Assembly (NCBI RefSeq): GCF_000739555.1
Contig: NZ_BBJN01000012.1
Coordinates: 29,974 to 93,973, forward strand
Direction of reading: 5' to 3'
Length of the DNA: 64,000 bases
Source: Halolamina rubra
GTDB lineage: Archaea; Halobacteriota; Halobacteria; Halobacteriales; Haloferacaceae
Position 1 is the first letter of the stretch; each line of letters opens with the position of its first letter. Position numbers and translations under genes: made by a program. The notes beneath the pieces were generated by a model. The model searched no databases. It was not told the DNA's origin and saw only the letters and a list, made by a program, of their open reading frames with translations. Shown in pieces: positions 25,660 to 33,569 of this stretch.

Positions 25660-27507
25660 ATGAGAGAGTACGACGTCATCGTGGTCGGAGCCGGCGGCGC
25701 GGGCCTGCGTGCGGCGATCGCCGCACAGGAGGCCGGCGCGGACGTGGCGATGGTGACCAAGCTCCACCCCGTCCGCTCCCACACGGGCGCGGCGGAGGGC
25801 GGCATCAACGCGGCGCTGCGCGAGGGCGACGACTGGCACGACCACGCCTACGACACGATGAAGGGCTCGGACTACCTCGGCGACGCCCCCGCGGTGGAGG
25901 CGCTGACCCGCGAGAGTCCGAAAGAGACGATCCAGCTGGAGAACTGGGGGATGGCGTTCTCCCGCGACGAGGACGGGCAGGTATCCCAGCGGCCGTTCGG
26001 CGGCCTCTCCTTCCCGCGCACCACCTACGCCGGCGCCGAGACCGGCCACCACATGCTCCACACGATGTACGAGCAGGTGGTCAAGCGGGGGATCGAGGTG
26101 TACGACGAGTGGTACGTCACCCGCCTCGCCGTCAGCGACGAGGACGAGCCCGAGGAGCGCGACTGCCACGGCGTCGTCGCCTACGACATCAAGCGCGGCG
26201 AGATCGAGGGGTTCCGCGCCCGGGACGGCGTGATCCTCGCGACCGGCGGGCTGGGCCAGGTGTACGACCACACCACCAACGCCATCGCCAACACCGGCGA
26301 CGGCGTCGCGATGGCCTACCGCGCCGGCGTCCCCATCGAGGACATGGAGATGATCCAGTTCCACCCGACGACGCTGCCGTCGACGGGGGTGCTCATCTCC
26401 GAGGGGGTCCGCGGCGAGGGCGGGATCCTCTACAACAGCGAGGGCGAGCGGTTCATGTTCGAACACGGCTACGCCAACAACGACGGCGAGCTCGCCTCCC
26501 GTGACGTGGTCTCCCGCGCCGAACTCAACGAGGTCAACAACGGCCGCGGGATCGAGGACGAGTACGTCCACCTCGACATGCGCCACCTCGGGGAGGACCG
26601 CATCCTCGACCGGCTGGAGAACATCCTCCACCTCGCGGAGGACTTCGAGGGCGTCGACGGCCTCGAGGAGCCGATGCCGGTCAAGCCCGGCCAGCACTAC
26701 GCGATGGGCGGCATCGAGACCGACGAGTGGGGCGCGACCTGCGTCGGCGGGCTCTACGCCGTCGGCGAGTGCGCCTGCGCCTCCGTCCACGGCGCCAACC
26801 GGCTGGGCGGCAACGCGCTGCCCGAACTCGCCGTCTTCGGTGCCCGCGCCGGCCGCCACGCCGCCGGCGACGTGGACGAGGAGGCGAAGATCACCACCGG
26901 CTGGGACGAGGACAGCGAGGAGGGCGAGAACGTCTCGCCGGTCCCGCTCGGCGAGGCGGGCCTCCCCTCCGCGGAGAAGGGGGCGCTCGCCGACGGCGGG
27001 ACGACCGCCGAATCCGCCGGCGACGCCGGCGTCGTCGAGGAGGCCGTCCAGGCCGAGCGCGCCCGCGTCCACTACCTGCTCGAGAAGGAGGAGGGGATCA
27101 ACCACGCCGAGGTCCGCTCCGAACTGCAGGAGACGATGACCGAGAACGTGAACGTGTTCCGCGAGGAGGGCGCGCTGAAGGACGCGCTGGAGGACATCAG
27201 CGAGGCTCGGCAGGACTACCAGCACGTCACCGTCGAGGACCCCTCGCGCACGTACAACACCGACCTGATCCACACGATCGAGACGCGGAACCTGCTCGAC
27301 GTGGCCGAGGCGATCACCGTCGGCGCGCTCGCCCGCGACGAGTTCCGCGGCGCCCACTGGCGCAAGGAGCACCAGGAGCGCAAGGACGACGAGTGGCTCA
27401 AGCACACGATGCTCTCCTGGAACGACGGCAGCCCCGGCCTCTGGTACAAGCCGGCCGTCCTGGAGGGCGAGGACAAGAGCTACGAGCCGAAAGAGCGGAG
27501 CTACTGA
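25660..27507 (+). CDS. sdhA: Succinate dehydrogenase flavoprotein subunit SdhA
   Basis: SdhA oxidises succinate to fumarate on a covalently bound FAD. The 615-residue protein starts with the dinucleotide-binding VVGAGGAGLRAAI. It has the FAD-attachment and active-site segment RSHTGAAEGGIN, the catalytic FHPTT and RGEGG motifs, and MGGIETDEWG. The C-terminus is WNDGSPGLWYKPAVL with a charged tail. It begins 2 nt after the displaced sdhB stop. An acidic insertion (GWDEDSEEGENVSP) is a typical halophile adaptation. It is the last gene of the operon. Confidence 0.96.
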   Translation: MREYDVIVVGAGGAGLRAAIAAQEAGADVAMVTKLHPVRSHTGAAEGGINAALREGDDWHDHAYDTMKGSDYLGDAPAVEALTRESPKETIQLENWGMAFSRDEDGQVSQRPFGGLSFPRTTYAGAETGHHMLHTMYEQVVKRGIEVYDEWYVTRLAVSDEDEPEERDCHGVVAYDIKRGEIEGFRARDGVILATGGLGQVYDHTTNAIANTGDGVAMAYRAGVPIEDMEMIQFHPTTLPSTGVLISEGVRGEGGILYNSEGERFMFEHGYANNDGELASRDVVSRAELNEVNNGRGIEDEYVHLDMRHLGEDRILDRLENILHLAEDFEGVDGLEEPMPVKPGQHYAMGGIETDEWGATCVGGLYAVGECACASVHGANRLGGNALPELAVFGARAGRHAAGDVDEEAKITTGWDEDSEEGENVSPVPLGEAGLPSAEKGALADGGTTAESAGDAGVVEEAVQAERARVHYLLEKEEGINHAEVRSELQETMTENVNVFREEGALKDALEDISEARQDYQHVTVEDPSRTYNTDLIHTIETRNLLDVAEAITVGALARDEFRGAHWRKEHQERKDDEWLKHTMLSWNDGSPGLWYKPAVLEGEDKSYEPKERSY

Positions 27508-27586
27508 GCGCTACGCGTCGTTTTTACGGATCGTCGCGGGGAGCGCCCGCGACCGAACTGGTTCCGAGCCCCGTTGCCGTTTCCCG

Positions 27587-27745
27587 TCAGTTTCCTCGCG
27601 TCGAGCGCGCCGCGCGCACGTCGCTCCCGTCCCGAATCTTGTCCTCGCAGGAGGGACAGACCCGCGGCGTCTCCTGCCCCTCGGGTGTGAACACCCGGAC
27701 GTACCGTCGCGTGACGAACGAATTACAGTTCTGGCATTCGGGCAT
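27587..27745 (-). CDS. Zinc micro-protein, DUF7563-like
   Basis: This 52-residue protein starts MPECQNCNSFVTRRYVRVF and has a second cysteine pair in VCPSCEDKIRDGS. It ends ARSTRGN. Two CxxC pairs indicate one zinc site. The sequence matches my memory of the haloarchaeal DUF7563 family. It converges with sdhA (79 nt between stops). A TATA-like cTTTACA lies about 27 nt upstream of the ATG, which fits a leaderless transcript. Function unknown; nucleic-acid or protein binding is plausible. Confidence 0.82.
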   Translation of the reverse strand: MPECQNCNSFVTRRYVRVFTPEGQETPRVCPSCEDKIRDGSDVRAARSTRGN

Positions 27746-27856
27746 CGTTCCTATTTATATGATTGTGCATGTAAAGCTTGCCTTGCGAAACCCTCTCAGC
27801 CGGGGCGGGCGCTCGCGCCGTCCGGCGGCGTCGACTCGCGACCCGCCCCCCGCGAC

Positions 27857-29158
27857 TCACTCCCGAACGTTCCGTCCCAGCCCCGCGGTGAACCGGTCGC
27901 CCGCGCGACCGTCGTAGACGACGCTCCCGTCGACGACCGTGAGCTCGGGGAACACGGCCTCGTGTCCCTCGAACGGCGTCCAGTCACACTTCGTGTGGAG
28001 CGCGTCGGCGCGGATCTCCTCGGCGTCGTCGAGGTCGACCAGCGTCAGGTCGGCGTCGTACCTCTCCTCGACCCGCCCCTTGGCGTCGAGATCGAACCGA
28101 TCGGCGGGGGTCGCGGCGACGAGTTCGACGACGCGTTCGAGCGTGAGCTCGCCCGTCCTGACCTCCCCCAGCAGCAGCGGGAGCATCGTCTCGACGCCCG
28201 GCACGCCCGAGGGCGCGTCCCAGAGCCCGACCTCCTTCTCGGCGGCGGTGTGCGGCGCGTGGTCGGTCGCGATCACGTCGACGGTGCCGTCGACGACGAG
28301 CTCGTACAGCGCCTCGCGCCGATCCTCGCTCCGCAGCGGCGGGTTCATCCGCCCGAACGTGCCGAGCTCCTCCAGATCCTCCCGTGAGAGCAGCAGGTGA
28401 TGCGGCGTGACTTCCGTCGTCATCCCCGCCTCGGCGGCGTGTTCGGCGGCCTCCGGCGTCGACGTGTGGGCGACGTGGATGTCGACGCCCGCGTCCCCCG
28501 CGGCCTCGCAGGCGGCCTCGACGGCGGCGATCTCGCCCTCGGCGGCCCGGTACTGGCTCCAGAGGTCGGCGTTGGCGTCCCGGCCCTTCCCGCCGGCGTC
28601 GCCGTCGTGGGCCGACTCGTCGAACTCGTCGGCGTCCTCGGCGTGGACGGTGACGGTGATCCCGGCGTCGGCGGCCGCCGCGAGCGCCTCCTCGAACAGC
28701 GCCTCGTCGATCCCCATGTCGCCCGTCGAGTCGGCGAGGAACACCTCGCCCAGGGCGAACACCGGCCGGGAGAGCAGCGAGTCAGGGTCCCACTCGTCGT
28801 TGACGCCGCCGTTGAGGCCGTAGTTGACCGCGGCGTTGGCGGCGAACTCCGCCTTCTCGTCGAACGCCTCGCCGTCGACCGTGGGCGGCGTGGTGTTGGG
28901 CTGGTCGACGACGGTCGTGACCCCGCCCGCCGCGGCCGAGCGCGACCCGGTCGCCCACGTCTCCTTGTGGCCGTGGCCGGGCTGGCGGAAGTGGACGTGC
29001 ACGTCGATCGCGCCGGGCAAAAGCGTCAGCCCGTCGGCGTCGACGGTCTCCTCGCCGGGCAGGGAGTGGAGCGACGCGGCGATCTCGGCGATGCGGCCCT
29101 CCTCGGTGCGAACGTCCCGGACCCGGCCGTCCGGGAGTTCGGCGTCGGTGATGAGCAT
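27857..29158 (-). CDS. pyrC: Dihydroorotase
   Basis: This enzyme closes carbamoyl aspartate to dihydroorotate in pyrimidine synthesis. The 433-residue amidohydrolase shows DVHVHFRQPGHGHKETW (HxH metal site), DQPNTTPP, the metal ligands TVHAEDADEF and IHVAHTSTPE, and the late aspartate in IATDHAPHTAAEK. It is a type I dihydroorotase by length and motif order. The ATG is preceded by GGAGG-like sequence. The lipoate-ligase-like gene lies 24 nt upstream on the same strand, so co-transcription is possible although the functions are unrelated. Confidence 0.92.
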   Translation of the reverse strand: MLITDAELPDGRVRDVRTEEGRIAEIAASLHSLPGEETVDADGLTLLPGAIDVHVHFRQPGHGHKETWATGSRSAAAGGVTTVVDQPNTTPPTVDGEAFDEKAEFAANAAVNYGLNGGVNDEWDPDSLLSRPVFALGEVFLADSTGDMGIDEALFEEALAAAADAGITVTVHAEDADEFDESAHDGDAGGKGRDANADLWSQYRAAEGEIAAVEAACEAAGDAGVDIHVAHTSTPEAAEHAAEAGMTTEVTPHHLLLSREDLEELGTFGRMNPPLRSEDRREALYELVVDGTVDVIATDHAPHTAAEKEVGLWDAPSGVPGVETMLPLLLGEVRTGELTLERVVELVAATPADRFDLDAKGRVEERYDADLTLVDLDDAEEIRADALHTKCDWTPFEGHEAVFPELTVVDGSVVYDGRAGDRFTAGLGRNVRE

Positions 29159-29182
29159 ACCTCCAGTGGGGAGGGGGCTCCC

Positions 29183-29917
29183 CTAAGCCTCCCGGCTGGG
29201 CCCCGTCGCCTCACGTAACGACGCGACCGATCGCTCGCGGCCGTCGACGATTGCGTCCTCCAGCGCCCGTGCGACGGCGTCGGGATCGCTCGGCCCGCCC
29301 GCTGCGGCGACGCTACCGACCGAGGCTGGATCGAACGCCACCTCGAGCGCGTCGTAGACGGGGTCGAGCACGTCCCGGACCTCGTCGCGGCCGTCGACGA
29401 CCACGACGCCCGAGACCATCGCCGCGCCCGCGGTGACGCGCTGGGCGATCCCCGCGATTTTGCCGGGGCGGCGGTCCCCGTCGTCGGTCGAGCACGGCGC
29501 CTGCACCGAGTAGTCGCCGGGGCAGAAGGAGTCCGGCGGCTCGCCCCGTTCGGCGTCGACGCCCAGCGAGGCGAGCGCGTCGACGACGGTGTCGACGCCG
29601 GCCTCGTAGCGGTCGGTGATCCCCGTACGGCTCTCCTCTGTGGGCTCGAGCGCCGCGAACGCGACGGTCGTCCCCGTGTAGGCGACCGCGCGGCCGCCGA
29701 CGGAGCGCTCGACCGGCGGGAACCCCCGCTCCCGGGCGGCGACGCGGGCGTCGTCGTACCCCGGCTCGTTCGCGTCCCGCCGGCCGAACGCGAGGTGGCG
29801 GTGGGGCGTCCACGCCCGGACGACGGGCGTGCCGTCCTCGGCGACCGAATCCAGCAGCTCGCGGGTCCGCTCCCGGTCGCCCTCGGGGGAGTCCGCCCGC
29901 CCGCGGATCACGCGCAT
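29183..29917 (-). CDS. Lipoate-protein ligase A family protein
   Basis: This 244-residue protein of the biotin/lipoate transferase fold contains ERSVGGRAVAYTGTTVAFA (the family GGR motif), FCPGDYSVQAPC, and GKIAGIAQRVTAGAAMVSGVVVVD (by region), which holds the adenylate-binding KIAGIAQ segment. These match lipoate-protein ligase or octanoyltransferase enzymes that attach lipoyl groups to dehydrogenase E2 subunits or GcvH. Archaea often use a split ligase; no partner subunit is adjacent. Either ligase or octanoyltransferase activity is possible. Confidence 0.82.
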   Translation of the reverse strand: MRVIRGRADSPEGDRERTRELLDSVAEDGTPVVRAWTPHRHLAFGRRDANEPGYDDARVAARERGFPPVERSVGGRAVAYTGTTVAFAALEPTEESRTGITDRYEAGVDTVVDALASLGVDAERGEPPDSFCPGDYSVQAPCSTDDGDRRPGKIAGIAQRVTAGAAMVSGVVVVDGRDEVRDVLDPVYDALEVAFDPASVGSVAAAGGPSDPDAVARALEDAIVDGRERSVASLREATGPSREA

Positions 29918-29970
29918 GGGCGGAGTCGGGGTCCGACGTACCTAAGCGTGGCCGTCGCCACTCGCCCAGC

Positions 29971-30891
29971 ATGCCCGCGGCCGAGCGCTCCCCTGTCCCG
30001 CTCCCCCCATCCCTCCTCGATCGCTACGCGCGGTTCTCCTGCTACAACTCCCCCTACCCCGCCCACGACCGCGGCTGTGCGGTCGACCTCTACCCGGACG
30101 ACGGCACCGCCCCCGCACCGGTCCCGGGCGAGGTGGTCGACACGCGCACCGTCGCCTGCCCGGACCGCCCCTACGCCGTCGACGAGGACCACCTGATCGT
30201 CGTCGACGTGGCCGACGACTGGGCCGGCGGTCGCGGTGCCGAACTGCTCGCCCGCGTGCTCCACGTCGATCCGGGCGTCGACGCCGGTGACTGGGTCGCC
30301 GCGGGCGATTCGCTCGGGGAGTCGGTGCGCTCGGGCTTCTTCGGGCGCTGGGTCGACGACCACCTCCACCTGGGGTTCCGGCCGACTGAGGCGAACCCCT
30401 ACCGCGCGTCGGGCTCGCTCCCCGTCGAGCCGGGCGTCGAGGTCGCGGGGACGCCGTGGGACGGCACGGGCACGGTCGTCGAGACCGGGCAGACGTACGT
30501 GCGGCTCGACGCGCCGGCCCACCCGGACCCGGGCTCGTGGGCGGCGCTCGCGGCCGAGGACGGCACGCCGCTGGACGGCGGGCTGGCGCACTACTCGGGC
30601 GGCGGCGCGTACGCGGCCGACGGCGTCGACGACGCGGCGTCGGCGGGGACCGTCTCGCTGCTCGGCACCGAGGTCGGCACGGCGGCGGCGCGGGCGGGCG
30701 CCGGCGCCGACGTGACCTGGGGCGACCTCGCGGTCCGCGTCGACGGCGAGCGTGCGACGGGGCTGTCGCTGTTCGCCTCCCGCGACGAGTTCGGCGCGAA
30801 GGTCGTGTTCCACGAGGGCCACGGGTTCGCCGTCGGCGACGCGGTCGAGGTGACGATCGCGCCGGCCGCGTCGTCGATCCGGCTGGGGTGA
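29971..30891 (+). CDS. M23/LytM-like domain protein, haloarchaeal
   Basis: This 306-residue protein has an N-terminal domain with the outline of an M23 peptidase. YPAHDRGCAVDLYP supplies His32 and Asp39, followed by a PVPGEVVDTRTV strand typical of the LytM barrel, and DDHLHLGFRPT supplies an HxH. The C-terminal half is Gly/Ala-rich beta sequence (ALAAEDGTPLDGG, LSLFASRDEFGAKVVFHEGHGF). There is no signal peptide. Haloarchaea lack peptidoglycan, so the domain may be non-catalytic or act on another polymer or protein. It is divergent from the lipoate-ligase gene. Confidence 0.6.
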   Translation: MPAAERSPVPLPPSLLDRYARFSCYNSPYPAHDRGCAVDLYPDDGTAPAPVPGEVVDTRTVACPDRPYAVDEDHLIVVDVADDWAGGRGAELLARVLHVDPGVDAGDWVAAGDSLGESVRSGFFGRWVDDHLHLGFRPTEANPYRASGSLPVEPGVEVAGTPWDGTGTVVETGQTYVRLDAPAHPDPGSWAALAAEDGTPLDGGLAHYSGGGAYAADGVDDAASAGTVSLLGTEVGTAAARAGAGADVTWGDLAVRVDGERATGLSLFASRDEFGAKVVFHEGHGFAVGDAVEVTIAPAASSIRLG

Positions 30892-30931
30892 GTCCCGCCG
30901 GCTACTTCACCCGTCGCCGCGGAACGCCGGT

Positions 30932-31420
30932 ATGACCGAGGACCTGTCGTCGCTGCCGGACGGCGCCGCCGACTTCATCCGCTACGCGATCGAGGAGGAC
31001 CACGGCTACCTCTCCTGGCTCGGCACCGAGGTCGACGCCGTCGAGCGCGGCCGGATCGAGCTCACGATCCCGTTCGACGAGAAGCTCACCAACCCCGCCT
31101 CGAAGCCCACCATCCACGGCGGCGTCGCGGCGACGCTGGTCGACACCGCTGGCGGGCTGGCGCTCCGGCTCGCGGCCGAGGACCCGCTGGCGACCGACGT
31201 GGCGACGGTGAGCCTGAACGTGAACTACCTCCGGCGCGCGACCGGCGACCTGCACGCCTGCGCCGACGTGATCCGGGCCGGCACCACCATCGGCGTCAGC
31301 CGCGTCGACGTGACGAGTACCGTGCCGGAGCACGGCGACGACGACCGCGACTGGGGCGTCGACGAGGGGGAGGAGCGACTCGTGGCGACGGGCCAGCCCT
31401 CCTACCGGCTGTTCCGGTAG
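30932..31420 (+). CDS. Hotdog-fold thioesterase, PaaI family
   Basis: This 162-residue protein has the PaaI-type hotdog pattern. It runs from LSWLGTEVDAVERGRIELTIPF through LTNPASKPTIHGGVAATLVDTAGGLAL (by region), where IHGG and the Asp of LVDTAGG are the usual catalytic features, to VSLNVNYLRRATGDLHACADVI and ISRVDV-type strands. Members hydrolyse acyl-CoA thioesters such as phenylacetyl-CoA derivatives. The physiological substrate is unknown. It starts 40 nt after the M23-like gene on the same strand. Confidence 0.88.
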   Translation: MTEDLSSLPDGAADFIRYAIEEDHGYLSWLGTEVDAVERGRIELTIPFDEKLTNPASKPTIHGGVAATLVDTAGGLALRLAAEDPLATDVATVSLNVNYLRRATGDLHACADVIRAGTTIGVSRVDVTSTVPEHGDDDRDWGVDEGEERLVATGQPSYRLFR

Positions 31421-31502
31421 CGGTCGACCGTGGGTGTCGTTTTCCGCGTCGTACCGATCGTACCGAGTGGTCGATACGGTAACCTTCTGCCCCGGATGGT
31501 GG

Positions 31503-32345
31503 TCATCCGTCGTGATCCGGAGTTTCTGAACCGGCGCCCTGTCGTGGGTGGTGAGAGAGATGCTCGCCCCCGTACGTCGCAACGAGGCCGAGCGCTATCG
31601 CGACTAACAGTCCGGCAACCACCCACAGTGTGGTCACACTGACACCACCACGCAGGAACCATACGCTCGTCAGCCAAGCGTTGACTGTCCCGTGGAGCAG
31701 CACGACCAGGAGGAGACTCCCCCGGCTGCTGTTGTACAGCCAGGTGAAGATCACTGCGAGCGCGATCCCCTGAACCAGGAACGGGAGCGGCGAGAGTTCG
31801 ACCTGAATCGCGCCCGGCACGAGGAACAGCGGCGCGTGCCAGGCGATCCAGACCACGCCGAGGAGGAGACTGGCAGTCAGGGCGCTGTACTCGGCCTGTA
31901 ACCGAGGCAGTGCGAACCCGCGCCAGCCGATCTCCTCCAACCCACCACCGATCAGCACGTTGGCGACGATCGACCCGACAAACAGCGGAAGCAGATCCAC
32001 CGTCGGGGGTCTTGTCGATACGTCGTAGACGACGGCGTCGACGACCAGTGCCGCTGCCACTACCGCCCCGGGAAGCAGGACCGCAACGGCGTACCACCGC
32101 GGTTCGACACGCCAACGTACCAGCCTGGCGAGAAGCCGCCGAACCGCAGGGCGGCCACCCGTGAGACCGACCACGACGACCGCCGCGATCGGGGGACCGA
32201 GCCCACCGAGGAGCCACAGTCCCCCGGCCGGATTGATCCCCGGTTCGAGATCGAACACGGCGAGCATCCCCCACGCGGGCCACGAGATCGCGACCGTCAG
32301 GAGGACGAACGCGAACAGTGACCGGCGGTCGTTCTGCCGTTCCAC
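31503..32345 (-). CDS. CPBP-family intramembrane glutamic protease
   Basis: This 280-residue membrane protein has about eight hydrophobic helices. The catalytic motif EEIGWRGFALPRL (EExxxR) lies near residues 137-149, followed by VWIAWHAPLFLV and VVLLHGTVNAW, which carry the His residues of the CPBP/Rce1 (CAAX-like) active site. These proteases cleave membrane-associated peptides or process prenylated or bacteriocin-like substrates. The start is GTG 32343-32345. It follows the small membrane-protein gene by only 2 nt, so the pair forms an operon. Confidence 0.88.
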   Translation of the reverse strand: MERQNDRRSLFAFVLLTVAISWPAWGMLAVFDLEPGINPAGGLWLLGGLGPPIAAVVVVGLTGGRPAVRRLLARLVRWRVEPRWYAVAVLLPGAVVAAALVVDAVVYDVSTRPPTVDLLPLFVGSIVANVLIGGGLEEIGWRGFALPRLQAEYSALTASLLLGVVWIAWHAPLFLVPGAIQVELSPLPFLVQGIALAVIFTWLYNSSRGSLLLVVLLHGTVNAWLTSVWFLRGGVSVTTLWVVAGLLVAIALGLVATYGGEHLSHHPRQGAGSETPDHDG

Positions 32346-32347
32346 GA

Positions 32348-32740
32348 TCAGTCCGCTCCGTTCCGGCCGTCGCCGTGATTACTGGTCGGGCCCCGAAGGT
32401 ACGCAACCGCGGCAACGACGACTGCGACGACGATAGAGACGATTATCGCGGTCGTTACGCCGACGTTCACGACCCACCCGAGGGCGACCAGGCCGACGAG
32501 GAACGCGACGCCGAAGGCGGCGAAGGCGCCGGCGACACGTCGACGGCCCGCCGGGGCGTCGTCGGCCAGTCCGAGATACACCGCGCCAGTAGTGAACACG
32601 CCGGCCGCGAGGCCCGCGGGGATTCCGAGGAACAGCGAGAACTCGATCCACGACCCGGCGAACTCGGTGACTGCCACCCCGACGACGAGGAAAACCGCGA
32701 TACCGGACAGGAGCGCTCCGACGAGTGATTTGTACTCCAT
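32348..32740 (-). CDS. Four-helix membrane protein upstream of a CPBP protease
   Basis: This 130-residue protein starts at ATG 32738-32740 (MEYKSLVGALLSG). It has four hydrophobic helices arranged in two hairpins (IAVFLVVGVAVTEFAG, LFLGIPAGLAAGVFTTGAVYLGL, AFAAFGVAFLVGLVALGWVV, IIVSIVVAVVVAAVAYL). It ends with a short charged tail. A TATA box on the minus strand (TTTATA, 32765-32770) lies 25 nt upstream of the ATG, consistent with a leaderless transcript that also covers the CPBP gene. Function unknown. Confidence 0.78.
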   Translation of the reverse strand: MEYKSLVGALLSGIAVFLVVGVAVTEFAGSWIEFSLFLGIPAGLAAGVFTTGAVYLGLADDAPAGRRRVAGAFAAFGVAFLVGLVALGWVVNVGVTTAIIVSIVVAVVVAAVAYLRGPTSNHGDGRNGAD

Positions 32741-32905
32741 CACTACATATTCTCTCCTTGAACGTATAAACTAACGCCACTTTCTCGGCGGGAAGGTGTT
32801 CTGCGACCCGGAGCGACCCTCGACGGGCCCCGCACAGGAAAGACACAGCGTGCAGTCCACTGACCCGCGTTCGCGGCACAGGACCGTCCCGAACCGCGCT
32901 CGCTC

Positions 32906-33481
32906 CTACTCCCCCTCGAACCCCACGTTCTCCAGCTCCGTCACCTCGCCGAACAGCCAGTCGGCGTGGTCGACAGCGTACTCCTTGTGGTCCTCCTCGA
33001 TGTACCCCAGCGCGTCCTCGACGAGCACGGGCTTGTAGTCCCGAAGGCCCGCGCTGCCGGCGGTGTGGAGCACGCAGACGTTAGCGAGCGTCCCGCAGAT
33101 AAGCAGGTCGTCGACGCCGTGGCTGTCGAGGTACGCCTCGAGGTCGGTCCGGTAGAACGCGTCGTACGTGTGTTTCTCGACGACGTGATCGTCCTCGCGC
33201 ACGTCGAGCTCGTCGTGGAGTTCGGCGTCCCACGTCCCCTCGACGACGTGTTCGCCCCAGCGCTCGAACTCGTCGTAGTAGTGGTTCCCGTCGAACTGCC
33301 CCTCCGGGTGGGTGTCCTTCGTGTACACGACGCTCGCGCCGGCGTCGCGGGCGCGGGCGACGAGCTCGCTCACCGGCTCGATCGCCGACTCGCTGGCGGG
33401 CGCGAACAGGCTGCCGTCGGGGTGGCAGAACCCGTGCTGCATGTCGACGACGACCACCGCGGTACTGTCGGGCTCGTACAT
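32906..33481 (-). CDS. Nicotinamidase/isochorismatase-family cysteine hydrolase
   Basis: This 191-residue protein begins MYEPDSTAVVVVDMQHGFCHPDGSLF. The catalytic triad is visible: Asp in VVDMQHGF, Lys in VVEKHTYDAF and Cys in ICGTLANVCVLHT. The cis-peptide pattern before the Cys is typical. The DTHPEGQFDGNHYYDEF segment (by region) with its His and Asp residues resembles the metal site of nicotinamidases (DxHxxxH type, here not exact). Deamidation of nicotinamide to nicotinate would feed the nicotinate phosphoribosyltransferase 8 kb away. Other isochorismatase activities remain possible. Confidence 0.82.
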   Translation of the reverse strand: MYEPDSTAVVVVDMQHGFCHPDGSLFAPASESAIEPVSELVARARDAGASVVYTKDTHPEGQFDGNHYYDEFERWGEHVVEGTWDAELHDELDVREDDHVVEKHTYDAFYRTDLEAYLDSHGVDDLLICGTLANVCVLHTAGSAGLRDYKPVLVEDALGYIEEDHKEYAVDHADWLFGEVTELENVGFEGE

Positions 33482-33569
33482 GTCGCCCCGTTGGACCGTC
33501 GACGCCTTAGCTCCCGTGGCAGCCTCCCCTCGCCGCGGTCTTTTTGCGTGGTCGGTCCCATGTGGGGCT

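Noticed and set aside
24426..26504. A single 692-codon frame covering sdhB and part of the sdhA region as a natural fusion protein
   Set aside because: After the SdhB C-terminus the translation becomes Arg-rich nonsense antiphase to SdhA, whose own frame begins with a perfect FAD motif. The fusion is an artefact of one missing base.
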